Notes: generated by a model not told the origin, from the sequence alone. DNA of 64,000 nt from JAIBJN01 sp963784175 (GCA_963784175.1 CAWAQJ010000018.1:310001-374000); one strand, 5' to 3'. Counted from the stretch's first letter, positions 51,148-60,351 are shown. Program-made: numbers and translations.

Positions 51148-51374
51148 GCCTCTCCCCTCGTTGTGATCCGCAACTCGTGAATGGTTCCGTCCTGGAGCGG
51201 CTGTGCCAGGGCGTCGTAGACGAGACGGTGCTGCTCGACGAGCGAGAGCCCACCAAACCGTCCGTCCACGACGGTGACGTGGAAGTGGTCTCCCCCGCCG
51301 GTCCGGTCGACGACCGCCAGCTCGGCGGCATCCGGAAAGGCCGTGTGGAGGAGCTCCTCGAGCCGCTGGCTCAT
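51144..51374 (-). CDS. bolA: BolA-family protein
   Basis: 76 residues: RLEELLHTAFPDAAELAVVDRTGGGDHFHVTVVDGRFGGLSLVEQHRLVYDALA is the class II fold with the conserved GGGDHFHV and the LVEQHRLVY helix. The His in HFHV can help bind a [2Fe-2S] cluster with the glutaredoxin. It is translationally coupled to that gene, the classic Grx-BolA pair in iron-sulfur trafficking. Confidence 0.93.
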   Translation of the reverse strand: MSQRLEELLHTAFPDAAELAVVDRTGGGDHFHVTVVDGRFGGLSLVEQHRLVYDALAQPLQDGTIHELRITTRGEA

Positions 51375-51421
51375 CGCGATCGAAGATACCAGCCACGAAC
51401 ACCGCTACGATCCCCGGCGAG

Positions 51422-52244
51422 ATGCGTCGTCTCATCGGGGTCACGATCGTCTCGACGCTGTTTGTCCTCGGCACCGCCGGGCAGGCGGCGGCGATTCCCG
51501 GCCTGGAGGCAAAGGAGTGGGCCGCGAAGATCGCGCGCCTCGGCGAGCGCCCGGCCGGCGGGCTGAACGAGCGCCGGGCCGCGGAGATCGTCCGCCGGCG
51601 CCTGGCCACGCTCGGGTACTCGGTCAACGTCCAGCGCTTCACGCTCCCGAATGGCCGGACCTCGCGGAACGTCGTCGGGCGCACGGCAGGCCCGGTGCGG
51701 GTGATCATCGTCGCCCACATGGACGGCGTGCACGGGACGCAGGCCGCGAACGACAACGCCTCGGGCGTCGGCGTGATGCTCACGGTCGCACGGTTCCTCG
51801 CCGGCGAGGACGGCGTGCTCGTCGCCGCCATGGGCGCCGAGGAGCGGATGGTGACCGGCTCCTCGTGGCATCTCGGCTCGCGGCGCCTGACCAGCGGCTT
51901 CAGTGCCGCGCAGAAGGCGGGCGTCCGCCTTGCGCTCTCGATCGACATGGTCGGCTTCGGGCCCACTCTCAACATCCGGGGGCTCGAGTCGAACGCGAAC
52001 CGCTCCGCCCGCCGCCTGCTCAACTCCGCCCGCGCCCGCAACATCCGCGCGTCCTATCTCAGGGACACGGGCCAGTCGGACCACGACGACCTCACGCGCG
52101 GAGGCATCCCCGCAGCCTGGATCGAATGGCGCTGGGACACGTGCTGGCACCAGCCCTGCGACCGGATCGACAAGGCTCCGCCCGAACAAGCTTCGCGACG
52201 CCGGGCGCGTGGTGCTCGGCGCGGCCCGCGCTGTCGTCCAGTGA
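51422..52244 (+). CDS. secreted M28-family zinc aminopeptidase, frameshifted at the end
   Basis: About 274 residues. Signal peptide (RRLIGVTIVSTLFVLGTAGQAAA); metal ligands H99 in IIVAHMDG, D111 in NDNASGVG, E140-E141 in MGAEER, D175 in SIDMVGFG and the His in TCWHQPCD. These define the co-catalytic two-zinc M28 site. After DRIDK the frame is wrong for ten residues of conserved tail; one extra base near 52173-52178 restores RPNKLRDAGRVVLGAARAVVQ and a stop at 52242. As it stands the unshifted frame runs to 52255. Divergent from bolA. Confidence 0.85.
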
Positions 52245-52256
52245 CCCGGCCATAGG

Positions 52257-52295
52257 CCCCTTCGGGGGAGTCGGGAAGCCCTACCCCGTTCGGGG
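52257..52295 (+). terminator. two tandem CCCC/GGGG hairpins after the peptidase gene
   Basis: CCCC-TTCG-GGGG (52257-52268), with the very stable UUCG tetraloop, and CCCC-GTTC-GGGG (52284-52295) lie just after the stop. Two small hairpins in a row at a gene end suggest transcript termination or 3' protection, though there is no T run. Confidence 0.35.
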
Positions 52296-52338
52296 GACGA
52301 CAGGCTCACCCTCCTGTGCCGATGATGCGACTGCCGCA

Positions 52339-52557
52339 ATGAACGAAGACGCGCCGCGCATTCCCGAGTTTGGGACAGGCCTCAGGGCCTGGATCAACCG
52401 GTCAGACCACGCCCACGTTCGGCTCGAGACGCCCTCGTGCCGCGACCTCCTCCTGCTCTACGTGGACGACGTCGCTGTCGAGCGGCCGACGACCGAGCGC
52501 GTGCTCGTGGGCGGCGACCTCGCGAGGCGCGGCGCGCACGGCGCAGCCGCCGCGTAG
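52339..52557 (+). CDS. small hypothetical protein (72 aa)
   Basis: NEDAPRIPEFGTGLRAWINRSDHAHVRLETPSCRDLLLLYVDDVAVERPTTERVLVGGDLARR. A short beta-rich stretch (CRDLLLLYVDDVAVE) suggests a small folded domain. Codon use fits the genome. It precedes the coiled-coil gene by 4 bp and could be in its transcript. Family unknown. Confidence 0.45.
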   Translation: MNEDAPRIPEFGTGLRAWINRSDHAHVRLETPSCRDLLLLYVDDVAVERPTTERVLVGGDLARRGAHGAAAA

Positions 52558-52561
52558 CGCC

Positions 52562-53272
52562 ATGTCCGGAGGTCTGACCGACAAGCTGAGAGGCTCCCTC
52601 GAGGGGTACCTCGCGCGCAGCGCGGCCGAGCTCGACGAGCGCGGCGCGGAGCACGCCGATCGGGTTGCCGAGCTCGAGGCCGCGGCCGCCCAGCTCGAGG
52701 AAGCCGAGCGCGAGCTCGACGAGCGGACGCGCCGGCTCGAGGAGCTGGGGCCGATGCCGGCAAGGCTCGGCCGCGCGGTGGAGGAAGTGCTGACGATTCT
52801 CGACGCGCGCGCGGGCAAGCTCGCGGACGAGGCCACGGCGCTGCAGACCAAGCTTCGTGAGCTCGCCGAGGCCGACGCCGAGCTGGCGGCGCGCGAGCGG
52901 ATGTTCACGGAGAAGACCGACCGCCTCCGCGTCGAGCAGCGCCGGCTTGCGGATCGCGAGAAGGAGCTCGCCGAGTATCAGCGCGACCTCCTCGATCCCG
53001 ACGCGGCTCTCGGCACCCAGTGGGTCGCCCAGCGCGATCGCTCCTTCGCCGAGGCCGAGACCATCCTCGAGGAGCGGCGACGCGAGCTCGACGCCCGCGA
53101 GCACGAGCTCGAGGAGCGGCGGGTGCACGACGGCACCGCCTTCCAGCTCCGACAGGAAGAGCTGGACCGTGCCGCGCAGGAGCTGACCGAGCTGCGCGAG
53201 CGCCTGGAGCGCCGCGAGCAGGAGCTGAACGCCTACGTCGCGCAGCTCCAGGGCGGCTTCAACCGCGAATAG
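52562..53272 (+). CDS. long coiled-coil protein
   Basis: 236 residues, almost all charged helix with heptads (VAELEAAAAQLEEAERELDERTRRLEELG, REKELAEYQRDLL, EETILEERRRELDAREHELEERR, ELTELRERLERREQELNAYVAQLQ). No signal peptide or membrane segment. Probably structural or a scaffold; nothing more specific can be said. Its end overlaps the open frame of the GH114-like gene that follows. Confidence 0.7.
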   Translation: MSGGLTDKLRGSLEGYLARSAAELDERGAEHADRVAELEAAAAQLEEAERELDERTRRLEELGPMPARLGRAVEEVLTILDARAGKLADEATALQTKLRELAEADAELAARERMFTEKTDRLRVEQRRLADREKELAEYQRDLLDPDAALGTQWVAQRDRSFAEAETILEERRRELDAREHELEERRVHDGTAFQLRQEELDRAAQELTELRERLERREQELNAYVAQLQGGFNRE

Positions 53273-53318
53273 CTACAACTCCGGGATCGCACGCGTCCTC
53301 GCACTGGCCTCGGCCGGG

Positions 53319-54140
53319 GTGCTCGCCGCCCTGAGCCTGCCCGCGCCCGCCTCGCCCGCGCCCATCGAGGACAAGCGGCTGCGCGGAGTCCACACATGGG
53401 CGATGGCCATCGGGAACGGCGCGCTCGCCAATGTCATGCGACGGCCGGGCGCCTTCGACCTCGTCGTCGTCGACGGCGAGGAGATCCGGCGCGCGCAGGT
53501 CCTCAAGCTTCGGCGCCACGGCACGCTCGTCCTCGGCTACCTCTCCGTGGGGACGATCGAGAGCTACCGCTGGTGGCACTCCGCCGCCGATCCGTACAAG
53601 CTCGAGCTCTGGGGAGACTGGGGCGAGTGGTACGCGGACGTGTCCCGCCTCGGCTTTCGCGACCTGCTCGCGAACCGGGTTGCGCCCGGCATGCTCAACA
53701 AGGGGCTCACCGGCCTCTTCCTCGACAACACCGAGATGATCGAGACGCACGCCGCGCAACGAGAGGGGATGCAGCGGCTCGTCCGGCGCCTGGCGCGCCT
53801 CGTCCACTCCCGCAACCGGCTCCTCTTCACCCAGAACGGGGAGTCGTCGCTCGGCACGACCTTGCGCTACTACGACGGCTGGAACCGCGAGGACGTGACG
53901 TATTCATACGATTTCGATACGGACCGCTACGTTCGGGTAGGCACGGCCGAGCGACGCTCCGCGCTGGCCGCCGTGCGCCGGATTCGGGAGCGCGGCCTCC
54001 TCGTCACGACGATCGACTACCTGCCCTCGGGACGCCCCGGAGCCACCGCAGAAGCGCGGCGTAATGCGTGTCGCGCAGGCGCCTTGCCCTATGTGAGCAA
54101 CATCGGGCTGACCCGCGTTCCGCGGGCCGCCGCCTGCTGA
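53319..54140 (+). CDS. GH114-like polysaccharide hydrolase (PelA hydrolase-domain homologue)
   Basis: About 273 residues from GTG 53319. The barrel matches the GH114/TM1410 family: RGVHTWAMAIGNG, FDLVVVDGEE, VLGYLSVGTIESYRWW, WGEWYADV, GLTGLFLDNTEMIE (catalytic acidic region), RLLFTQNGESS and VTTIDYLPSG. In Pel systems such a domain cuts partly deacetylated galactosaminoglycan. The open frame gives a full signal peptide (RVLALASAGVLAALSLPAPASP) if translation starts further up, but no ATG/GTG/TTG is present there; ATC 53286 or a sequence error would fit. It opens the exopolysaccharide locus. Confidence 0.75.
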   Translation: MLAALSLPAPASPAPIEDKRLRGVHTWAMAIGNGALANVMRRPGAFDLVVVDGEEIRRAQVLKLRRHGTLVLGYLSVGTIESYRWWHSAADPYKLELWGDWGEWYADVSRLGFRDLLANRVAPGMLNKGLTGLFLDNTEMIETHAAQREGMQRLVRRLARLVHSRNRLLFTQNGESSLGTTLRYYDGWNREDVTYSYDFDTDRYVRVGTAERRSALAAVRRIRERGLLVTTIDYLPSGRPGATAEARRNACRAGALPYVSNIGLTRVPRAAAC

Positions 54141-54242
54141 GCGAGACCTTCCGAAACCTCGCCGGGAGGCGACGTCGTGGACCTGGCAAGTCGCGGCAGA
54201 ACCTAGACTTGCCTGCCTCCGAGATGTAAAGGACGATTTATT

Positions 54243-54270
54243 ACGGCGACGGTTGATGCGGCCGTTTTTT
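54243..54270 (+). terminator. intrinsic terminator between hydrolase and deacetylase genes
   Basis: ACGGC (54243-54247) pairs with GCCGT (54261-54265) and is followed directly by a T6 run ending at 54270. The surrounding gap (54141-54314) is AT-rich for this genome. It would separate transcription of the GH114-like gene from the deacetylase gene. Confidence 0.55.
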
Positions 54271-54314
54271 GCAGCCGGCGCTCCGGAGACAATCCAGCGG
54301 TAGGAGGGGAAGAG

Positions 54315-57300
54315 TTGCGGCGTAGTTTTGCTTGTCTCGTTGCGGGACTGGCCCTGTTTCTCGTTCACGCGAGCGGCGCCTGGGCGGCTGATAAGACCCT
54401 GGACCTCAAGGTCCTCGTCATCTCGACCGGGCCGGCAAGCACCGATCCGGGGCTCGATCTCATGGACGACCTCCTCAACGAGGTCGGCGTCCCGTACGAC
54501 GTCCTCGACTCCAGCACCGACGTCCTGACGCCGGGCCAGCTCTCGGCTGGGGACCACGGCTTCTACAACGGCGTCATCCTCACCAACTCAGAGCTTTTCC
54601 TGCCCGACGGGACCGGCTCCGGCTTCAACTTCCTCGAGTGGGACGTCCTCCACGCCTTCGAGCGCGACTTCGGCGTGCGCGAGTCCGTCCTCTCGGGCTT
54701 CCCGGCGACGAACCCCGGGCTGGGGCTCGACTACGGCATGACCGACATCATCGCCGGCAACGACTTCCAGGGCATCTGGCAGGCGCCGGCGGGCGGCACG
54801 GAGCTCTTCGAGTACGTCAACGAGGCGAACCCGCTGCCCATCACGGACTTCGCCTTCGCTGGGCGGCCTTTCGTCATCTACGCCGGCGAGCCGAGGGACA
54901 CCGGGATCGGCCCCCATGTCGAGCCGCTCCTCAACTGGCGCGACGACCTGTCGAAGACGTTCGTCTCCTACCTCCGCTACGACGACGGCCGTGAGGTGCT
55001 CCTCTCGACGATCTCGAACGCGTGGTTCCTCATCCACTCGCAAGTGCTCGCGTACGAGTTCCTCAACTTCGCTACGAAAGGCGTCTTCATCGGCTCGCGC
55101 GAGGTCTACCTCGAGTCGCACGTGGACGACCTCTTCCTCGAGAACGAGCTGTGGGACCCGACCACCAACAGGGCGGACCTGAGCCGGACCTTCCGGATGG
55201 ACGCCGCCGCCGTGCAGAACACGCGCGCGTCCGTCGACGCGCTGCGCTCGAGTCACTCCACGGCCTCGAGCTTCAAGGTCGACTTCGCCTTCAACGGCTC
55301 CGGCGCGGTGCCGACCTTCCGCGCGCGGCCCGACGCGCTCCTCAACTCGGTCGCCGACACGTCCGTGCGGCAGAACGACCCGAACGAGAACTTCGGGACG
55401 AGGATCGAGGGCGAGGTGCGGACCCGCACCGGGGACTCCAAGCGGACGTTCCTGCGCTTCGACGTGGCCGGCCTTGCCGGCTCGAGGGCGGAGAAGGCGA
55501 CGCTGACGCTCTTCACGGACGGCAGCGACGAGATCAACGCCAAGATCTGCCCCGTCACCAACTCGTGGGACGAGGGCCGCGGCGGCTCACTGAACGCAAC
55601 GTGGGTCAACCGCAAGACCGGGATCCGCTGGACGGCTTCGGGCGGCGACTTCAACGCGTCGGCCTGCGTGCCCTTCCGGCTCCGCAACGAGCGCTACGTC
55701 GCGGTCGACATCACGCCGATCGTGGCAGGCTGGCTCGCCGGCGCCCCGAACAACGGGCTGATCATCGTCGGCACCACCTCCGGCTACGGCGAAGTGAGCC
55801 TGCGCGAAGACTCGACGAGCAAGCGCCCGAGCCTGCTCGTCAAGTTCGCTCCCGAGATCATCGACGACCCCACCGAGACCGCTGCGATCGACCGGCGCCC
55901 CGTCGCCGACACGTTCCTGCGCCAGCAGGAGTCGATCTCGAACTTCGGCAACCGCACGAAGGGCGAGGTCAGGGTGCGGACAGGCGAGAGCAGGCGAACC
56001 CTGATGCGCTTCGACCTCACGGGCGTGCCCACCCCGGCCACGAACGCCACGCTCACGCTCTGGACCGAGGGCATCGAGGAGCCGAACGCGAAGATCTGCC
56101 GCGTCACGAACAGCTGGGACGAGGGCAACGGCTCCACCCTCTCGGGCGCCACCTGGCTCACGCGCAGGTCGTTCACTCAGTGGTCGGCGAGCGGCGGCGA
56201 CTACAGCTCCTCGAGCTGCGTCGCGTTCCGCCTGCGCAACCAGAGCTACGTCTCGGTCGACGTGACGGCAATCGTCAACTCGTGGCTGAGCGGCGCGAGC
56301 GCCAACAACGGCTTCATCATCATCGGGACGACCTCGGGCTTCGGGACCGTTGGGCTCCGCGAGGAGACCACGTCGAAGCGCCCGCTGCTGCGGATCAGCG
56401 GCGGCAACGCCAGCCTCGACGAGCTGACGACCGGAATCGTCCAGGAGAAGGACGCCTTCCGCTTCATCAACCACACCTACACGCATGAGGACATGGACGC
56501 GGGCGCGGGGCTCGCGGACTACGACTTCTCGCGAAGCGAGATCGTCCAGAACCGCGACACGTGGACGCGGCTCGGCCTGCCCGAAAAGGCGCAGAACGAC
56601 TCCGTCCTGATCACCGGTGAGCACTCCGGCCTGCGCGATCGGCGCGGCAACGAGGACCCGATCGACGACATCAACTATCCCGCCGGGATCAACACGCAGC
56701 TGATGCAGGCGGCGCAGGACGCGGGCGTCCGCTACCTCGCCTCCGACGCATCGCACCCGACGCAGGCGGCCGAGCAGGTCGTGCCGGGCTTCAACCTCAT
56801 GCTGCTCCCGCGCTACCCGACGGCCGTGTTCTACAACGCGACGACCCCGGCCGAGAACACCGATGAGTACAACTACCTCTTCAACGAGCGGTTCCTCGAG
56901 GCCGGGCAGGATCCCTGCACGATCCCCGGGGCGATCTGCACGCCGCGGACGTACGAGCAGATCCTCGCGGCGGAGGCCGACACGACGCTGCGGCACATGC
57001 TGAGCTACAAGGCCTGGCCGCACTTCTTCCACCAGTCCAACCTCCGTAACTACGACGGCACCGGCTCGACGCTGCTGTTCGACTGGCTCGACTCCGTGTT
57101 CGACCGGTACGAGGCGCTGATGGTCCTCCCGATCCGGAGCCTCCCCTACTACGAGATCGGCAAGCGCACCGAGCAGCGCCTGCACGCCCGTGGCGCTGGT
57201 GTCCGCGGGACGATCAACCTGAACACGAACGTCGTCACGCTCCTCTCCGACACCCCGGCGACCGCCTCGGTCACCGGTCTCGCCGGCGGGCAGCTGTACG

Positions 57301-57377
57301 GCGGTCAGAGCATTCGGTCCGTGGCCTTCGGCCCCGCCGCTCAGGCCTTCGCGGTCGAGCGGTCACTGGGTCAGTAG
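54315..57377 (+). CDS. Agd3-like polysaccharide deacetylase with two nested DNRLRE/CBM96 modules
   Basis: 1020 residues with a signal peptide (RRSFACLVAGLALFLVHASGAWA). An N-terminal domain leads to the deacetylase motif SHVDDLF near 268-273. The catalytic domain is then interrupted by two DNRLRE-type modules (about 344-508 and 527-692, each with VADTxxRQ, NFGxR, RTxxRFD and CxVTNSWDEG), and resumes with NHTYTHED (about 717-724, zinc His residues), PRYPT (832) and HFFHQSN (902). The pattern matches fungal Agd3 (CE18), which deacetylates galactosaminogalactan. TTG 54315 has GGAGGGG 6 nt before it. It stands next to pelF and the pelG-like gene. Confidence 0.8.
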   Translation: MRRSFACLVAGLALFLVHASGAWAADKTLDLKVLVISTGPASTDPGLDLMDDLLNEVGVPYDVLDSSTDVLTPGQLSAGDHGFYNGVILTNSELFLPDGTGSGFNFLEWDVLHAFERDFGVRESVLSGFPATNPGLGLDYGMTDIIAGNDFQGIWQAPAGGTELFEYVNEANPLPITDFAFAGRPFVIYAGEPRDTGIGPHVEPLLNWRDDLSKTFVSYLRYDDGREVLLSTISNAWFLIHSQVLAYEFLNFATKGVFIGSREVYLESHVDDLFLENELWDPTTNRADLSRTFRMDAAAVQNTRASVDALRSSHSTASSFKVDFAFNGSGAVPTFRARPDALLNSVADTSVRQNDPNENFGTRIEGEVRTRTGDSKRTFLRFDVAGLAGSRAEKATLTLFTDGSDEINAKICPVTNSWDEGRGGSLNATWVNRKTGIRWTASGGDFNASACVPFRLRNERYVAVDITPIVAGWLAGAPNNGLIIVGTTSGYGEVSLREDSTSKRPSLLVKFAPEIIDDPTETAAIDRRPVADTFLRQQESISNFGNRTKGEVRVRTGESRRTLMRFDLTGVPTPATNATLTLWTEGIEEPNAKICRVTNSWDEGNGSTLSGATWLTRRSFTQWSASGGDYSSSSCVAFRLRNQSYVSVDVTAIVNSWLSGASANNGFIIIGTTSGFGTVGLREETTSKRPLLRISGGNASLDELTTGIVQEKDAFRFINHTYTHEDMDAGAGLADYDFSRSEIVQNRDTWTRLGLPEKAQNDSVLITGEHSGLRDRRGNEDPIDDINYPAGINTQLMQAAQDAGVRYLASDASHPTQAAEQVVPGFNLMLLPRYPTAVFYNATTPAENTDEYNYLFNERFLEAGQDPCTIPGAICTPRTYEQILAAEADTTLRHMLSYKAWPHFFHQSNLRNYDGTGSTLLFDWLDSVFDRYEALMVLPIRSLPYYEIGKRTEQRLHARGAGVRGTINLNTNVVTLLSDTPATASVTGLAGGQLYGGQSIRSVAFGPAAQAFAVERSLGQ

Positions 57378-57397
57378 CCACCGCGGGGGGACAGCGC

Positions 57398-58846
57398 GTG
57401 CGCGTCGCACTGGTCACCGAGGGCACCTACCCCTTCGAGAGGGGCGGGGTCGCGACGTGGTGCGAGCAGCTGATCACAGGGCTGCCCGACCACGAGTTCG
57501 ACGTCGTCGCCATCGTCGCACACCCGTTCCAGCGCGCGGCGTACACGCTCCCGGAGAACGTGCGGAGGATGCGCCCCGTCCCACTCTGGGGGATCCTCTC
57601 GTACGTCGACGAGCGGCTCGACCTGACGGGCAAGGAGCGCCGGGCCCGGCGGCGGCGCACGGACGCTGCCGAGGTCGCAGCGGCGTTCGTTCCGGCCTGG
57701 GCGCGCCTGACGCGCGAGATGCTGAGCGCCGAGCCGTCGCCCGACGAGCTGCTCGACACCTTCCTCGAGCTCGCCGACTTCCTCGAGAGCCACGACCCTG
57801 ACAAGACGTTCGCGTGCAAGGCGGTCTGGCAGGCCTTCGCCGACGAGTGGTGGGCGAACGCCCCCGCGCACGCCCGCCCGACGATGCGAGACGTGATCGA
57901 GGTTCTGCACGTCCTGCGGCGCCTGCTCTCCGTGCTGGCGCTGCCGCCGCTCGAGGCCGACATCGTGCACGGCACCGCCGCGGGCGTCTCCTCGCTCCTC
58001 GGCATCGTCACCAAGGCACGCAAGGGGACGCGCTTCGTCCTGACCGAGCACGGAGTCTTCGTCCGCGAGGCATTCATCGCCCAGGCGAAGCCGTCCGTGT
58101 CGAGCGCGGTGCGCCACCTGCTCGGCCGCTTCGCGGTCGGGACCGCGATGGCCGCGTTCAAGGCCGCCGACGAGGTGCTGCCCGTCGCCGAGTTCAACAA
58201 GCGCTGGGAGGTCGCGCTGGCGACCGATCCGGCGAAGATCCGCGTGGTCTACAACGGCGTCGACCCCGTCACGCACCGCCCCTCGCCCTTCCCGACCGGC
58301 CGTCCCACGCTGGTCTCGGTCGGCCGGATCGACCCGCTCAAGGACCTGGGGACGATGATCGAGGCCGCCGCGGTCGTGCACGCCGAGCGGCCCGACGTCC
58401 TCGTGGACATCTACGGGCCCGTCCCGAACGGCAACGAGGCCTACTACCAGGAGCTGCTCGCGCTGCGGGAAGAGCTCGGCCTCGAGGAGACGGTGCGCTT
58501 CATGGGCCCGACGACCGACGTCGCGGCCGCCTACGGGACCGGTCACATCGTCCTCGTCACGTCGATCTCGGAGGGCTTCCCGTTCGCGGTCGTCGAGGCG
58601 ATGATGAACGCGCGACCCGTGGTCGCCACAGGCATCGGCGGCATTCCCGAAGCACTCGGGGACACCGGACTGATCGTCGAGGCGCGCAGCCCCGACCAGG
58701 TCGGGCTCGCCTGCCTCGGGCTTCTGCGCGACCTCGAGAAGGCCGAGCAGCTCGGCGTCGACGCCCGCGCCCGCGCGCTCGACAACTTCACGATGGCGCG
58801 CTTCCTCTTCTCCTACCGGCAGATCTACGCGAGGGCGCGGGTATGA
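57398..58846 (+). CDS. pelF: PelF-like GT4 glycosyltransferase
   Basis: 482 residues. VALVTEGTYPFERGGVATWCEQLITGLPDHEF is the characteristic PelF N-terminus; TEHGVFVREA, VYNGVDP, LVSVGRIDPLKDLGTMIEAA and SISEGFPFAVVEAMMNARPVVATGIGGIPEAL are the GT4 UDP-sugar site. PelF polymerises N-acetylgalactosamine units in the Pel exopolysaccharide. It follows the deacetylase by 20 bp and overlaps the next gene by 4 bp. Confidence 0.88.
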   Translation: MRVALVTEGTYPFERGGVATWCEQLITGLPDHEFDVVAIVAHPFQRAAYTLPENVRRMRPVPLWGILSYVDERLDLTGKERRARRRRTDAAEVAAAFVPAWARLTREMLSAEPSPDELLDTFLELADFLESHDPDKTFACKAVWQAFADEWWANAPAHARPTMRDVIEVLHVLRRLLSVLALPPLEADIVHGTAAGVSSLLGIVTKARKGTRFVLTEHGVFVREAFIAQAKPSVSSAVRHLLGRFAVGTAMAAFKAADEVLPVAEFNKRWEVALATDPAKIRVVYNGVDPVTHRPSPFPTGRPTLVSVGRIDPLKDLGTMIEAAAVVHAERPDVLVDIYGPVPNGNEAYYQELLALREELGLEETVRFMGPTTDVAAAYGTGHIVLVTSISEGFPFAVVEAMMNARPVVATGIGGIPEALGDTGLIVEARSPDQVGLACLGLLRDLEKAEQLGVDARARALDNFTMARFLFSYRQIYARARV

Positions 58847-60351
58847 CCCCGAGCGAAGCACTCGCCCGCGTCGTCAGCCTGAGCCGGGCCGAGGGGCCCT
58901 CGCCCGGCCTGCCGCGCTTCGACCCCGAGCACGAGGCGCTCGCCGAGACGGCGACCGACGCGCTCGAGCTCGCCGCCCTCCTCGAGGCCGGCGGGATCAC
59001 CGACCGGCGTGTCCAGGAGGACTACGGCTACGAGAACGTCTTCGCGTACGCGCGAGAGCTGTTCGCCGAGACCGAGCGCCGCGCGACGGTCGCCGTGCGG
59101 CCCGAGTCCGACATCACGTTTACCCCCGCGCGCTCGACCGCTCGCCTCGCCCCCATCCTGACCGTGCTCTTCCTCCAGGCGATCCTCGGCGACCAGCTGG
59201 CGAACCTGAGCCGGGGCGAGCTGGCGGCGGCACTCGTCATCCCGATGCTCGGCAGCGCCGTCGTGCTCGCGCCCGCGGGCTATCTGGGCAGCCGCTATGT
59301 CGTCTGCGGCTACATGCGCCCCGGTGCGGTCGCGGCCCTGCGGCTCCTCTGGGTCGGCACCGCGCTGCTCGCGCTCGCGGTGGTCGGCGGGACGATCGCG
59401 GCCTCCGGGCTCGGCATGCTCGGCTCCGAATGGGGCTTCGCCACGGTGGGGCTCGTGTCGGCAGCGCTCTGGGCACTCGTCAGCCTGCTCCTGACGCTGG
59501 AGAAGGAGCTGCACGTCCACGGTGCGGTGATCGCGGCGCTCGGCGTCGGGATCCTCGTGACGTCGTTCACCGGCGTGACCGTCGGCACGGCGGCGGGCGC
59601 AGTCGCCTTCGCCGCCTGCGGCACGTTCGCGGTCGCGATCGCGCTCCTGCGCAGCCCGCCGATGTCGACCCGTGTGCCTCCCCTGCGCCGGCAGATGCGG
59701 AGCCTCTTCCCGGCGGCGTTCTACGGTGTTCTCGGTCCCGTGATCGTGCTCGCCGACTGGCCCGCCGCCCACCTGCTGGGCGTCGACCGCACCGGCCTGC
59801 TCGCGCTGACGACCGCGGCCACCTTCGCGGTCGTCGCCGCCGTCCTCTTTTACGAGCTCTCGCTCGCCAGGCTCCAGCGCAACGCCGAAGAGGTCCTGGC
59901 CGACACGAACGTCGACTCCGAGGACACGCTGACCGCGTGGACGGGCTCGGAGCTCGGCCTGCGGCGGCGTGTTGCCATCGTCGGCGTGGTCGGAGTTGTC
60001 GCCATCGTCGTCGGTATCGCAGCCCTGCTCGCCGGTTACACCGGGAGCCTCAGCTGGGACGACGCGGGCTTCCTGGCGATGAGCGTCGCCGGGTATGCGG
60101 CGGTTGGCGTCCTGCACGGTGAGCTGCTCGTCCTCGTCTGGCTCGGGCGGCCGGGCCCCGCCGTGGGGATCCAGGCGGTCGTCGCGGCCTTCGCGGTCGG
60201 CGCCTCGTTCCCGCTCACCGCGCTGCTCGGCGTGTGGGCGGGCCCCGCCGTCTTCCTGATCATCTGCCCGGTCGGCATCGCGCTCACCCGTGTTGTCACG
60301 ACGCGGGCGGTTAGGGACGGCGCGTACTCGTTCTACCGCGCGGCCTTCTAA
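58843..60351 (+). CDS. pelG: polytopic membrane protein, probable PelG-like transporter
   Basis: 502 residues. About 110 soluble residues (PSEALARVVSLSRAEG ... ENVFAYARELFAETERRATV) are followed by 10-12 membrane helices (from TARLAPILTVLFLQAIL to AGPAVFLIICPVGIALTRVV). PelG is a MATE-like inner-membrane protein that pairs with PelF in export; position and topology suit it, but the sequence signature is weak, so PelG is an inference. ATG 58843 overlaps pelF's stop (ATGA), a sign that the two act together. Confidence 0.65.
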   Translation: MTPSEALARVVSLSRAEGPSPGLPRFDPEHEALAETATDALELAALLEAGGITDRRVQEDYGYENVFAYARELFAETERRATVAVRPESDITFTPARSTARLAPILTVLFLQAILGDQLANLSRGELAAALVIPMLGSAVVLAPAGYLGSRYVVCGYMRPGAVAALRLLWVGTALLALAVVGGTIAASGLGMLGSEWGFATVGLVSAALWALVSLLLTLEKELHVHGAVIAALGVGILVTSFTGVTVGTAAGAVAFAACGTFAVAIALLRSPPMSTRVPPLRRQMRSLFPAAFYGVLGPVIVLADWPAAHLLGVDRTGLLALTTAATFAVVAAVLFYELSLARLQRNAEEVLADTNVDSEDTLTAWTGSELGLRRRVAIVGVVGVVAIVVGIAALLAGYTGSLSWDDAGFLAMSVAGYAAVGVLHGELLVLVWLGRPGPAVGIQAVVAAFAVGASFPLTALLGVWAGPAVFLIICPVGIALTRVVTTRAVRDGAYSFYRAAF

